A stretch of 64,000 nucleotides of DNA from Alphaproteobacteria bacterium (GTDB lineage: Bacteria > Pseudomonadota > Alphaproteobacteria > Caulobacterales > Parvularculaceae). This document shows positions 8,556-16,283 of this stretch, in pieces; within the stretch, counting starts at the first letter, position 1, and every line of letters starts with the position of its first letter. Where the stretch lies: NCBI GenBank assembly GCA_030433215.1, contig JAUIMC010000019.1:1-64000 (forward strand). The letters run 5' to 3'. Both the position numbers and the translations under genes were made by a program. Below the pieces are notes generated by a model, which worked only from the letters and a program-made list of their open reading frames with translations, was not told the origin of the DNA and did no database searches.

Positions 8556-9796
8556 TTGGTCGCCGGATTGCTGCTGCTTGTATGATCGTGCACGATACGC
8601 CAGGCGCCGCCGTCGCGGCGCATGACCAGCGAAAAGACGCCGCTTGAGACGCCATCGGCGCGGGCGAGACTGAAGCGGCCGGTGGCGACGGCGACATCGT
8701 CGGTCACCATTTTCACGTCGACATTTTCAAAGCCGAGGCGGCCGAGCCCTTCGCCGCCCGCATAACGCTCGCGATAGCGTTTCATGGTCGCGTCCCAGCC
8801 CTTGGTGATGTTGACGCCGGACACGAATTTCAGATTATCGCTCTTCCAGTAGCCGTCCATGAAGCCGGTGAGATCGCCGTCATTCCAGGCGGCAGCCTGC
8901 GCCATCAGGCTCGCATGGATGACCTCGCGCGGGGTGCGCAGCGGCTTGTCGGCGCTCGCGGTTTTCGCCGGCGAAGCGGCGGGCGCCGGCTCGGGCGCAG
9001 GGGCCGGTGCGGCGGCGGGTTCAGGCGCAGGTTGAGGCGCAGCTTGAGGCGCCGGCGTTTCCTGGGCCGACGCCGTCGTGACGGGCGTCGCCGCTTTCGG
9101 CGAAGGCGTTTCGGGTTCGGCGCCGGTCAGGCGGCCCATGGAATCGGGTTGCGCCGGACCCGGCGTTGTTTCGGCCTGGCTGGCCACGAGCTGCGCCGGT
9201 TCGCCGGAGGCGTTTTCAAGCCCCGGCTGGGCGAGGATCTGGCTCATTTCCTCTTCGAGCGCTTCGGCCTCTTCATCTTCTTTTTCGGCCATGGCGACGA
9301 GCGCGGGTTCTTTTTGTTCGGCGGTCATGGGTGCGGGCGCGGGCGCCATCGCCGTCTCGTCGGGACCGCTTTCGTCGTCGACAGCGGGCTCTTCGGCAGG
9401 CGCCGGCGCGGCGGGCGCGGAAGCGGGCTGCACGGGCGTCGCCGGGCGCTTGCTTTCAACGACATAATCCGACGCCGGCGCCGCGGCCGTATCCGCGCGC
9501 AGGGCCGGCGCCGAGGCTGAACAGGAAAATCCGGCCGAGGCGAGGTTATCCACCAGCTCCTGGGCTTTTTTCGCGCAGAAGGCGTCGGAATTGTCGGCGT
9601 GATAGGGAACCGAAACATTGTCGGCCCCGCGCGTGTAACGCACGTCGCAGCTTTCGCCGACATTGCCGGGCGCCACGACTTCGATGATCCGCGAATCGCC
9701 GCCCCGCGCGCAGGTGGTTTTCGTCTCCGCCCCTTGCGCCGCGCCGGCGGCGAAAAACGCCGCGCCGATCGCGATGGCTGAAACCGCTTGTTTCAT
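8552..9796 (-). CDS. Exported protein with cysteine-containing N-terminal domain and C-terminal NTF2-like domain
   Basis: The 414-residue protein has a signal peptide (about residues 1-22). A 65-residue domain with four cysteines follows (near 'TTCARGG', 'GESCDV', 'DAFCAKK', 'GFSCSA'), and could form two disulfides. Then comes a long Ala/Pro/Glu-rich linker (about 85-285), which is low complexity and probably disordered. The last 120 residues ('REVIHASLMAQAAAWNDGDL' to 'GGAWRIVHDHTSSS') form a SnoaL/DUF4440 fold. Two in-frame ATGs sit side by side (9799 and 9796); both follow a strong AGGAGG-type ribosome site, and I give the second. No function is assigned. It separates mrp from folA. Confidence 0.7.
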   Translation of the reverse strand: MKQAVSAIAIGAAFFAAGAAQGAETKTTCARGGDSRIIEVVAPGNVGESCDVRYTRGADNVSVPYHADNSDAFCAKKAQELVDNLASAGFSCSASAPALRADTAAAPASDYVVESKRPATPVQPASAPAAPAPAEEPAVDDESGPDETAMAPAPAPMTAEQKEPALVAMAEKEDEEAEALEEEMSQILAQPGLENASGEPAQLVASQAETTPGPAQPDSMGRLTGAEPETPSPKAATPVTTASAQETPAPQAAPQPAPEPAAAPAPAPEPAPAASPAKTASADKPLRTPREVIHASLMAQAAAWNDGDLTGFMDGYWKSDNLKFVSGVNITKGWDATMKRYRERYAGGEGLGRLGFENVDVKMVTDDVAVATGRFSLARADGVSSGVFSLVMRRDGGAWRIVHDHTSSSNPATN

Positions 9797-9949
9797 CATC
9801 CCCTCCTCCGTTCTCTCCTTCATGGAAGCGCTGGTTCAAGGCGCCGGCGAAAGCTTAACGCAGAAGCCGCGCCGGCAAGAGCCGCAAGCGCTTGAATGAT
9901 TAACATAGTCCCCAATCCTTAAACGCGGGGTCGCCAAAATCGCTAAAAA

Positions 9950-10483
9950 TCAGCGCTCTTTGGGCGGGATTCCGCCCTTTCGGTCGAGAATGAAAAATTC
10001 GCAAGCATGCTCGTTTTTCTCGTTTTTCGGGGCTTCCCCGGCCTTGGTTTCCTTCCATTCGGCCGAATCGAGCACTGGGAACAGGACGTCGCCTTCCACA
10101 TCCGCATCGACGCGCGTGAGGTAAATCCGGTGCGTGCGGGGCAGCAGCTGGGAAAAGATCTCCGCGCCGCCTATGACGCTCACCTCCTCGGCCCCGCGCT
10201 TGTCCGCCAGGGAATGCGCGAGCTTCACGGCGCCCTCGAGGCTGCGGGCGATGAAGACGCTTTCAGCGGCGAAATCCGGGGAGCGCGTGACCACGATATT
10301 GTCGCGGCGGGGAAGCGCCTTGCCGATGGAGTCGTAGGTCTTGCGGCCCATGAGCACCGGCTTGTCCACCGTCACCGACTTGAACCATTTCAGATCGTCG
10401 GAAATCCGCCAGGGCAGATCGTTGTCCGAACCGATGACGCCGTTGCGCGCCACCGCCACGACCATGACGAGACGCGCGCTCAT
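9950..10483 (-). CDS. folA: Dihydrofolate reductase FolA
   Basis: The 177-residue enzyme reduces dihydrofolate to tetrahydrofolate with NADPH, which regenerates the folate oxidised by ThyA. Family features are 'VAVARNGVIGSDNDLPWRIS' (substrate loop with the catalytic Asp in 'DLKWFK'), 'VLMGRKTYDSIGKALPRRDN' and 'VSVIGGAEIFSQLLPR'. The ATG at 10481-10483 overlaps the stop of the upstream acetyltransferase as ATGA. It is the last gene of a three-gene thyA-GNAT-folA unit. The C-terminal 20 residues are charged and longer than in E. coli. Confidence 0.95.
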   Translation of the reverse strand: MSARLVMVVAVARNGVIGSDNDLPWRISDDLKWFKSVTVDKPVLMGRKTYDSIGKALPRRDNIVVTRSPDFAAESVFIARSLEGAVKLAHSLADKRGAEEVSVIGGAEIFSQLLPRTHRIYLTRVDADVEGDVLFPVLDSAEWKETKAGEAPKNEKNEHACEFFILDRKGGIPPKER

Positions 10484-10965
10484 GACGCGGCTCGCGCAAG
10501 ATCGGCGAGCCCCTCGCCGGCAAGGCGATAAACGGTCCATTCGTCCATGGGCGCGGCGCCGAGAGATTTGTAAAAGGCGATGGAAGGCGCGTTCCAGTCG
10601 AGCACCGACCATTCAAGGCGCCCGCAATCGTTCTCGACCGCAATGCGCGCCAGTTCCGCGAGCAGCGCCTTGCCTGCCCCGGCGCCGCGGCAACTCTCTT
10701 TGACATAGAGGTCTTCGAGATAAATCCCGTGCTTGCCGAGAAAGGTCGAGAAGTTGAAAAAATACAGCGCAAAGCCAACCGGCGCGCCGTCCTGTTCGGC
10801 GATCAGCGCGAAGACTTTCGGATTGTCGCAAAAGAGCGTGCGCGCAAGCTGGTCCGGCGTCGCGACCGCTTCATGGGCGAGCTTTTCATACTCCGCGAGC
10901 TCTTTGATGAAGCCGAGAATAAGCGCCTCGTCGCCCCTGCCCGCGTTTCTGACCGAAACGCTCAT
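10480..10965 (-). CDS. GNAT-family N-acetyltransferase, diamine-acetyltransferase-like
   Basis: The 161-residue protein is a single GNAT domain. The acetyl-CoA pyrophosphate loop is the R-G-A-G-A-G-K-A segment near residue 95, preceded by '[13 protein letters not shown]'. The surrounding pattern ('[18 protein letters not shown]', '[20 protein letters not shown]', '[19 protein letters not shown]') closely resembles the spermidine/spermine and thialysine acetyltransferase branch, so a polyamine or small amine is a plausible acceptor. It is overlapped by ATGA junctions on both sides and sits between thyA and folA, which suggests co-translation rather than a shared pathway. Confidence 0.85.
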   Translation of the reverse strand: MSVSVRNAGRGDEALILGFIKELAEYEKLAHEAVATPDQLARTLFCDNPKVFALIAEQDGAPVGFALYFFNFSTFLGKHGIYLEDLYVKESCRGAGAGKALLAELARIAVENDCGRLEWSVLDWNAPSIAFYKSLGAAPMDEWTVYRLAGEGLADLARAAS

Positions 10966-11756
10966 ACCGCCACCGGTGCCTTGATATGGGGCTGGGCCTC
11001 ATAATCCTCGAAGGCGAAGTCCTCGAAGGAAAACCCGAAAATATCTTTGACGCGGGGGTTCATCACGAGACGAGGGAGCTTGCCGGGCTTGCGCGTCAGT
11101 TGCTCGCGCGCCTGGTCCACATGGTTCGCGTAAAGATGCGCATCGCCGAGCGTGTGAACGAAATCGCCGGGCTCGAGATCGCAGACCTGCGCGACCATGG
11201 CGGTCAAAAGCGCATAAGAGGCGATGTTGAACGGCACGCCGAGAAAGACGTCGCCCGAGCGCTGATAAAGCTGGCAGGAAAGCCGCCCGTCCGCGACGAA
11301 AAACTGGAACAGGCAGTGACAGGGCGCCAGCGCCATCTTGTCGAGATCGGCGGGGTTCCAGGCGCTGACCACGAGCCGGCGCGAAGCGGGATTGGTCTTG
11401 ATCTCATCAATGACCCAGCTGATCTGGTCGATGGCGCGCCCGTCCGGCGCCGCCCAGGAGCGCCATTGCCGTCCATAGACAGGACCGAGATCGCCCTTCT
11501 CGTCCGCCCACTCGTCCCAGATCGAAACCCCGTGTTTCTTGAGGTAAGCAGTGTTGGTGTCGCCGGCGAGAAACCACAATAATTCGTGCACGATGGATTT
11601 CGTGTGCAGCTTCTTCGTGGTCAGCAGCGGAAAGCCCTCGGCGAGATCGAACCGCATCTGATGGCCGAACACGGCGCGCGTGCCGACGCCGGTGCGGTCG
11701 AGGCGTTTGTCGCCCGCTTCGAGGACGCGGGCCAGCAATTCCAGATATTGTTTCAT
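10962..11756 (-). CDS. thyA: Thymidylate synthase ThyA
   Basis: The 264-residue enzyme methylates dUMP to dTMP using methylene-tetrahydrofolate. The catalytic Cys146 lies in '[10 protein letters not shown]', exactly as in E. coli, whose length also equals 264 residues. Other family marks are '[12 protein letters not shown]', '[16 protein letters not shown]' and '[17 protein letters not shown]'. The open frame reaches 11870, but the ATG at 11756 is the standard N-terminus. It heads the thyA-GNAT-folA unit, and the stop overlaps the next start as ATGA. Confidence 0.97.
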   Translation of the reverse strand: MKQYLELLARVLEAGDKRLDRTGVGTRAVFGHQMRFDLAEGFPLLTTKKLHTKSIVHELLWFLAGDTNTAYLKKHGVSIWDEWADEKGDLGPVYGRQWRSWAAPDGRAIDQISWVIDEIKTNPASRRLVVSAWNPADLDKMALAPCHCLFQFFVADGRLSCQLYQRSGDVFLGVPFNIASYALLTAMVAQVCDLEPGDFVHTLGDAHLYANHVDQAREQLTRKPGKLPRLVMNPRVKDIFGFSFEDFAFEDYEAQPHIKAPVAV

Positions 11757-11902
11757 GGCCGTTACCTTCGCGAAAAGGATTGGCGCTTTTGAGCGATTCG
11801 CGCCAGCGCTTTCCCGGAAAGTTTTCCCCATGGGCGCAGGGATGCGCGGCCTCTGAGCCGCGGCCATCAAGCCTGCGGGCGCCGAGCACCCCGACCCGTC
11901 GC

Positions 11903-12160
11903 TTACGCGGCCGGCTCGATCGCCTTTTCGGCTTTTTCGATCAGGTGAAGTTTGCGGTTGGGGCCGTTATAGTCCTCGACGCCCTGCGCAATGGCGTAAC
12001 AGGCGAGCCGCACCGAACGCGGGATCTTGACCTTCTCGCCGTCGCGCTCGCCTTTTTCGTAATACTGGATCATGCGGCGCTTGAGGCCGAGCAGATTCGC
12101 TGCGTCCTTTTGGGACAGGCCCAGCGTCTTTCGCCACTTCTTGAAATCGCCCGCTTCCAT
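11903..12160 (-). CDS. Small XRE-type helix-turn-helix regulator
   Basis: The 85-residue protein is one HTH domain plus a short tail. The helix-turn-helix is '[20 protein letters not shown]', with the usual 'EKGERDG' turn after it. The tail '[22 protein letters not shown]' is seen in many small alphaproteobacterial XRE proteins. I chose the ATG at 12160 because it begins immediately before the HTH. An imperfect inverted repeat with 11-nt arms lies 48-81 bp upstream of the start, which suggests autoregulation. There is no toxin-like gene next to it, so I do not call it an antitoxin. Confidence 0.8.
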   Translation of the reverse strand: MEAGDFKKWRKTLGLSQKDAANLLGLKRRMIQYYEKGERDGEKVKIPRSVRLACYAIAQGVEDYNGPNRKLHLIEKAEKAIEPAA

Positions 12161-12207
12161 CGCCGCCGCCCTGAAGCCTGGAACCCTGATCACACCGGCG
12201 CACATAA

Positions 12208-12241
12208 TGCATGGATGTTACAGAATCTTGACATCCTTGCA
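12208..12241. promoter_or_regulatory. Imperfect inverted repeat, candidate operator of the XRE gene
   Basis: The left arm TGCATGGATGT (12208-12218) and right arm ACATCCTTGCA (12231-12241) pair at 10 of 11 positions across a 12-nt spacer. On the minus strand a CATTAT hexamer (12210-12205) overlaps the left arm and could be the -10 of the XRE gene. The right arm also overlaps a TTGACA on the plus strand. Binding by the XRE protein is an inference from position. Confidence 0.5.
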
Positions 12242-12304
12242 TTTTTTGTCGGCCCAAAAGCCGCACTCTTTAAATTTTCACCCTTCGCGCCTATATTCAG
12301 TCTG

Positions 12305-12600
12305 CTCGCGCAAGCGGGCTATGGCGATAAATGACGCGTGTAATAACCGTATCGGACCCGGGGGCGGTACCCGGCGGCTCCACCAAAACCCCTCTCCCCC
12401 ATTCGGGCCGGGAGGCTTCGGCGGGGCCGAAATAGGATCGACGAGCGTCTAAAGACGATGTTTTCGCCCGGTTTGCCTCCGTTATTTGGCTAAAACTGAA
12501 TAGTTGCCAACGACAACTACTCGGAAGAACTCGCTCTCGCTGCGTAACGCGGCTGAGCAGTTCGCTCTTTAAAGTCCTAGCCCTTTTCCAAGGCTAGGCG
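12305..12600 (+). ncRNA. ssrA: Transfer-messenger RNA (permuted, two-piece alphaproteobacterial type)
   Basis: tmRNA rescues stalled ribosomes and tags the nascent peptide. The gene is circularly permuted. The acceptor piece comes first, with T-stem CCGGG/CCCGG (12358-12362 and 12370-12374) and acceptor strand CGGCTCC (12375-12381), and ends in ACCA at 12382-12385. The coding piece begins at GGGGCCG (12423-12429), which pairs with the acceptor strand over 7 bp including a G3.U wobble, the alanyl-tRNA synthetase identity pair. The tag frame at 12506-12547 reads ANDNYSEELALAA then TAA; the charged Ala would be added in front. Bases 12386-12422 are the spacer removed on maturation. A 7-bp hairpin (12576-12582 with 12592-12598) closes the 3' end. 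The outer ends are approximate. Confidence 0.95.
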
Positions 12601-12619
12601 GGGCTCCCCCGGCGCCTGG

Positions 12620-12774
12620 CAACAGAAGCCGGGGACTTTATTTCCCGAGACATATCAAGTGACACTCCCCTCAGGCGCCGGGGAGTCTTAAGAAATGCGC
12701 CCATTCGGGCGCGAGGAGCACCTTGCAACAGAAGCTCCCACTTTAAATTTCCTTGAAAATCAGGCGCTCTCGAG
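12620..12774 (+). repeat. Palindromic repeat unit, copy 1
   Basis: This unit begins with CAGAAGCCGGGGACTTTATT (from 12623), contains CAGGCGCCGGGGAGTC (from 12672), a GCGCCCATTCGGGCGC hairpin, and the module AACAGAAGCTCCCACTTT (from 12727), and ends with CAGGCGCTCTCGAG at 12774. The same modules recur in the same order in copy 2. It lies just downstream of ssrA and has no convincing reading frame. Just upstream, CCCCGGCGCCTG (12608-12619) is the inverse complement of the CAGGCGCCGGGG module. Confidence 0.8.
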
Positions 12775-12843
12775 TTCTCAGGTTCGCGCCTTACGGCGCT
12801 GGGCGGCGCCCCGGCGGCTTGTCCGCCTTCGCGGACGGAGCGC

Positions 12844-13019
12844 CAGAAGCCGGGGACTTTATTTCCCTCAAAACCAGCCATTTGCTCGTCGTCCAGGCGC
12901 CGGGGATTCTTGAGTTTGCGCGCCTTCGCGCGCGGGAGCACTTTTCTGATTGTCCGCCTTCGCGGACGGGGCAACAGAAGCTCCCACTTTAATTTCCTTG
13001 AAAATCAGGCGCTCTCGAG
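12844..13019 (+). repeat. Palindromic repeat unit, copy 2
   Basis: The same modules as copy 1 in the same order: CAGAAGCCGGGGACTTTATT (12844), CAGGCGCCGGGGATTCTTGA (from 12894), a GCGCGCCTTCGCGCGC hairpin, AACAGAAGCTCCCACTTT (from 12973) and the end CAGGCGCTCTCGAG at 13019. It is about 20 nt longer because a second hairpin, GTCCGCCTTCGCGGAC (about 12953-12968), is inserted; the same hairpin also stands between the two copies near 12820. The 172 bp from here to sspB are GC-rich and show nothing further that I recognise. Confidence 0.8.
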
Positions 13020-13192
13020 ATCCCGCACTCGCGGCCTGGCCGCAGCCGCAAGGCGGGCTTTCGGAACCCGGCGGCGGGTTTGCCCGTTCCACCGCGAAGG
13101 CCATGCGCCCGCCGAAAGCCCTGCTTCTGGCCTCTTGGGCGCAAGCCCGCTACAACTGCGCCGGACAGGAGACCAGAAGGGCGGACCCCAAA

Positions 13193-13696
13193 GTGAGTGA
13201 AGACGTCGAACTCGATTACAATGAGCTCTTTCAGGAAGCGCAGAAAAGAGCCTACCGCCTTCTCATGCGCGACGTTCTGGAGATCGTCGCGGAGCTCGGC
13301 GACGCGCCGGGCGAGCATCATTTCTTCATCGAATTCCTCACCGAGGCGCCGGGCGTCGTCATCCCCGACTATCTGAAAGAGCAATATCCCGAGCGCATGA
13401 CCATCGTCCTCCAGCACCAGTTCGAGGATCTCAGCATCGACGAAAACAAGCTCGGCGTGACCTTGTGGTTCAAGGGCAAGGAGGCGCGCCTCGAGGTGCC
13501 CTTCGACGCCGTCACCCAGTTCGCCGATCCGAGCGCCCAGTTCGGTGTCAGCTTCGATGCGACGCTCCCCGAGGAAGCGGCGGAAGCCGCTGAACCCGAA
13601 GCCGCCGCCGAGCCGGAAGCCGAAGAAGACGCGGCGGAAGAGCACAAGGGCGAAGGCGCGGATATCGTCAGCCTCGATTCCTTCCGGAAGAAATAG
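13193..13696 (+). CDS. sspB: ClpXP adaptor protein SspB, alphaproteobacterial type
   Basis: The 167-residue protein delivers ssrA-tagged peptides to ClpXP. '[20 protein letters not shown]', '[20 protein letters not shown]' and '[14 protein letters not shown]' match the SspB-alpha substrate-binding fold. An acidic Glu/Ala linker (about residues 120-155) follows, then a short C-terminal '[10 protein letters not shown]' tail, which is the position of the ClpX-docking motif in SspB. The start is a GTG at 13193: the frame is open far upstream through the repeats, but homology begins here. The target tag is encoded by ssrA about 600 bp upstream, so adaptor and tag are near neighbours. Confidence 0.9.
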   Translation: MSEDVELDYNELFQEAQKRAYRLLMRDVLEIVAELGDAPGEHHFFIEFLTEAPGVVIPDYLKEQYPERMTIVLQHQFEDLSIDENKLGVTLWFKGKEARLEVPFDAVTQFADPSAQFGVSFDATLPEEAAEAAEPEAAAEPEAEEDAAEEHKGEGADIVSLDSFRKK

Positions 13697-13802
13697 CGGT
13701 CCGGCGTCGCCGGCGGCGCTTGCCTTGGGACCCCGCGCGGTTTTAAACCCGGGCCCGAAACAGTCCCCTCCTTCTTCCGCATCCGCCGAAAGACCAGACC
13801 CC

Positions 13803-15194
13803 ATGACCAAGACCCGCACCGAATCCGACAGCTTCGGCAAGCTGAAAGTCCCCGCCGACAAATATTACGGCGCGCAGTCCGCGCGCTCGCTGATCAACTT
13901 CCCCATCGGCGAAGAAACCATGCCCGCGCCGCTGATCCGCGCCCTCGGCGTCGTCAAGCTGTCCGCCGTGCGCACCAACATGAAGCTGAAATCGATCCCG
14001 GCGAAAACCGGCAAGGCGATCGAGAAAGCCGCGCTGGAAGTCGCGGAAGGCAAGCTCAACGACCATTTCCCGCTGTCGGTCTGGCAGACGGGATCGGGCA
14101 CCCAGTCCAACATGAACACCAATGAAGTGATCGCCAACCGCGCCATCGAAATTCTCGGCGGCGAGATCGGCTCGAAAGATCCGGTGCACCCGAACGATCA
14201 CGTCAATATGAGCCAGTCGTCGAACGACACTTTCCCGACGGCGATGCACATCGCGGCGGCCGAAGAGATCAACCACACGCTGATCCCGGCGCTCGAGCAT
14301 CTCCACGAAGCGCTCGCCGCGAAACAGAAAGCCTTCGCCAAGATCATCAAGATCGGCCGCACCCACCTTCAGGACGCAACGCCGGTGACGCTCGGCCAGG
14401 AATTTTCCGGCTATGCGGCGATGGTGAAAAACGGCATCAAGCGCGCCAAGGGCGTGTTGCCTGCGCTTTATGCGCTGGCGCAGGGCGGCACCGCGGTCGG
14501 CACCGGCGTCAACTCCAAGAAAGATTTCGCCAAGACTTTCGCCGGGGAAGTCGCGACCTATACGAAGCTTCCCTTCGTCACGGCGCCGAACAAGTTCGAA
14601 GCGCTCGCGACGCACGACGCCATGGTCGAGGCGCATGGCGCATTGAACGAAATCGCAGTGAGCCTGTTCAAGATCGCCAATGATGTCCGGCTTCTGGGCT
14701 CCGGCCCGCGCTCCGGCCTCGGCGAAATCTCGCTGCCGGAAAACGAGCCCGGCTCCTCGATCATGCCGGGCAAGGTGAACCCGACCCAGTGCGAGGCCAT
14801 GACCATGGTCTGCGCGCAGGTGATGGGCAACAACACCACGGTAAGCTTCGCGGGCAGCCAGGGCCACTTTGAACTCAACGTCTTCAAGCCCGTCATCGCC
14901 TATGACACGCTGCAATCGATCCGCCTCCTCGCAGACGCCTCCGTCTCTTTCACCGACAAATGCGTCACAGGCATCGAAGCGAATGAGACGCGCATCAAAT
15001 CGCTGATGGAGCAGTCCTTGATGCTGGTGACGGCGCTGGCGCCGGAGATCGGCTATGACAACGCCACCAAGATCGCCAAGACGGCGCACAAGAACGGCAC
15101 AACCCTGAAGGAAGAAGCGGTCGCTCTCGGCTTCGTCAGCGCCGAGGACTATGACCGGATCGTCCGGCCGGAAAACATGATCGGCCCGAAATAA
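13803..15194 (+). CDS. fumC: Class II fumarate hydratase FumC
   Basis: The 463-residue, iron-independent fumarase interconverts fumarate and malate in the TCA cycle. The superfamily signature [10 protein letters not shown] is at about residues 317-326. Other hallmark stretches are '[17 protein letters not shown]', '[20 protein letters not shown]' and '[20 protein letters not shown]'. The frame extends upstream to 13545, but the ATG at 13803 is the normal start, 106 bp after sspB. The protein is full length and has no anomalies. Confidence 0.97.
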   Translation: MTKTRTESDSFGKLKVPADKYYGAQSARSLINFPIGEETMPAPLIRALGVVKLSAVRTNMKLKSIPAKTGKAIEKAALEVAEGKLNDHFPLSVWQTGSGTQSNMNTNEVIANRAIEILGGEIGSKDPVHPNDHVNMSQSSNDTFPTAMHIAAAEEINHTLIPALEHLHEALAAKQKAFAKIIKIGRTHLQDATPVTLGQEFSGYAAMVKNGIKRAKGVLPALYALAQGGTAVGTGVNSKKDFAKTFAGEVATYTKLPFVTAPNKFEALATHDAMVEAHGALNEIAVSLFKIANDVRLLGSGPRSGLGEISLPENEPGSSIMPGKVNPTQCEAMTMVCAQVMGNNTTVSFAGSQGHFELNVFKPVIAYDTLQSIRLLADASVSFTDKCVTGIEANETRIKSLMEQSLMLVTALAPEIGYDNATKIAKTAHKNGTTLKEEAVALGFVSAEDYDRIVRPENMIGPK

Positions 15195-15326
15195 CCGGCG
15201 ATTCCAAGGGGTTGGGCGCCAGCGCGCCGCGCATCGGCGCCCGTCCCCGCTTGGACCGGTTCTTGCCTTTAGATCGCCAGAGGCTTTTTCTCGCCTGACG
15301 CATTTTGGGACAAGGACCCTGATTTC

Positions 15327-15545
15327 ATGGCCGACAAACCTTCCGACAGCCAGCTCCGGCTCCTGCTCGCGCAATTTCTGTTCGCGCATAATGTGGACAT
15401 CGAGACGCTCTACAACGCGCTCGGCGCGGACCTTTCCAGCGCCGATTCCGAAGCGGTCTCGCACATGGCGGGCATTATCGACGGCGTGACGCTAGCCACG
15501 GCGAAGATCCGCGCCCACGGCATCGACAACTGGGCCAAGAGTTAA
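15327..15545 (+). CDS. Conserved-looking small protein of unknown function
   Basis: The 72-residue protein (starts MADKPSDSQLRLLLAQFLF) is predicted to be mostly helical and acidic to neutral. I do not recognise a family. An ATG preceded by GGACAAGGA at a suitable distance, and codon use like its neighbours, support it as a real gene. It follows fumC by 132 bp in the same direction, and is followed by a long perfect inverted repeat and a ribbon-helix-helix gene. Confidence 0.6.
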   Translation: MADKPSDSQLRLLLAQFLFAHNVDIETLYNALGADLSSADSEAVSHMAGIIDGVTLATAKIRAHGIDNWAKS

Positions 15546-15563
15546 TTCAGGGACTGGGGATTA

Positions 15564-15623
15564 GGGAAAAGGGATTAGGCGAGATATATTCTTCCCGATC
15601 CCTAGTCCCTAATCCCTTTTCCC
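15564..15623. repeat. Perfect 16-bp inverted repeat with a TTAGGG-rich sequence
   Basis: GGGAAAAGGGATTAGG (15564-15579) is exactly inverted as CCTAATCCCTTTTCCC (15608-15623), with a 28-nt loop. Imperfect extra copies of GGGATTAGGG/CCCTAGTCCC flank and fill it, so the whole 15550-15625 stretch consists of shuffled short repeats. It lies between two small genes with no T-run, so it is not an obvious terminator. Confidence 0.8.
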
Positions 15624-15629
15624 TGTTTT

Positions 15630-15848
15630 ATGCGCAAGCGATCCATCACGCTGAAAGGCCACCGCACCAGCATCGCGCTGGAGCCGGAATTCTGGACCGC
15701 GCTCGACGCCTTCGCCGCCGCTGACAAGCGCACCCTGCCCGCCCTCATCGACTCCATCGACAGGAACCGTCTGAAGCAGACGCCGCCGCCGGGCCTCGCC
15801 TCGGCGATCCGCGTTTATGTGTTGAAGCGCGCGCAAGGCGGCGCGTAG
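15630..15848 (+). CDS. Ribbon-helix-helix domain protein
   Basis: The 72-residue protein fits the alphaproteobacterial ribbon-helix-helix family often labelled RHH_4. A beta strand ('KRSITLKGHRTSIALEP') is followed by two helices ('EFWTALDAFAAADKRTLPAL' and 'GLASAIRVYVLKRAQGG'). Such proteins bind DNA as dimers; the target is unknown. The ATG at 15630 begins just after the inverted repeat at 15564-15623, so there is little room for a leader. It is followed 42 bp later by copy A of the dispersed repeat. Confidence 0.75.
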   Translation: MRKRSITLKGHRTSIALEPEFWTALDAFAAADKRTLPALIDSIDRNRLKQTPPPGLASAIRVYVLKRAQGGA

Positions 15849-15889
15849 GGCTTTCGCTTCGCCTTTTACGGAAAAGCCCCGCAGCAGTT

Positions 15890-16271
15890 CAGGCGGGCGC
15901 CGTTCATGATAGCACGGAAATGAAAGGCGGGGATAACCGTCCACGGGTTTTCCGGCGGGGGTAATATGTCCCCCTGTGAAGTCGTGAAGACGCAAACCCC
16001 AGAGCCGAATTTGCCTGATACAAGTCTTTCCACCGGCGACTCGCCACGCTTCAAGCGTGGCGTCCATTCTTTTATCCGTGCGGAAATCACAAGCTGCGGG
16101 AGCTGGTCCCCACGCGTAAAGCGTGGGGAGTCGCAGACGGTCGGGTCAGCGCAAAACAGAACGCTGTTCGCCGTGGAACAATTTACGCAAATGGCGCCAA
16201 ACTTCGCTGAAAGCCAGGGAATACGCCGTTTAAAGAAACCGCGAAAACAGACTTACGCAAAATGTTTCACG
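15890..16271 (+). repeat. Dispersed structured repeat, copy A
   Basis: This 382-bp stretch recurs in inverse orientation at 29180-29560. It begins CAGGCGGGCGCCGTTCATGA and ends near TTTCACG. It has two hairpins with 8-bp stems: CGCCACGC/GCGTGGCG (16042-16062, loop TTCAA) and CCCCACGC/GCGTGGGG (16108-16128, loop GTAAA). The last 100 nt (16172-16271) are bounded by 21-nt imperfect inverted repeats (16 of 21 matching). There is no transposase gene. An open frame crosses it but continues into the antisense of the glnE-like gene, so I do not call a protein. Confidence 0.8.
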
Positions 16272-16283
16272 CAAGGGCGGCGT

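Noticed and set aside
11903-12160. XRE protein as an antitoxin of a toxin-antitoxin pair
   Set aside because: No small toxin-like gene is adjacent on either side; thyA and ssrA are the neighbours.
12228-12233. TTGACA as the ssrA promoter -35 box
   Set aside because: No -10-like hexamer lies 16-18 bp downstream; a TATATT at 12292-12297 is better placed but has only a weak TTTAAA -35.
12620-13019. Repeats considered as a CRISPR array
   Set aside because: Only two long units, with internal hairpins and no regular spacers or cas genes.
15564-15623. TTAGGG-like repeats considered as telomeric or as a terminator
   Set aside because: Internal chromosomal position with short, irregular copies, and no T-run after the stem.
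15890-16271. Repeat copies A and B considered as insertion sequences
   Set aside because: No transposase frame, no target-site duplication that I can see, and internal stems are conserved instead.
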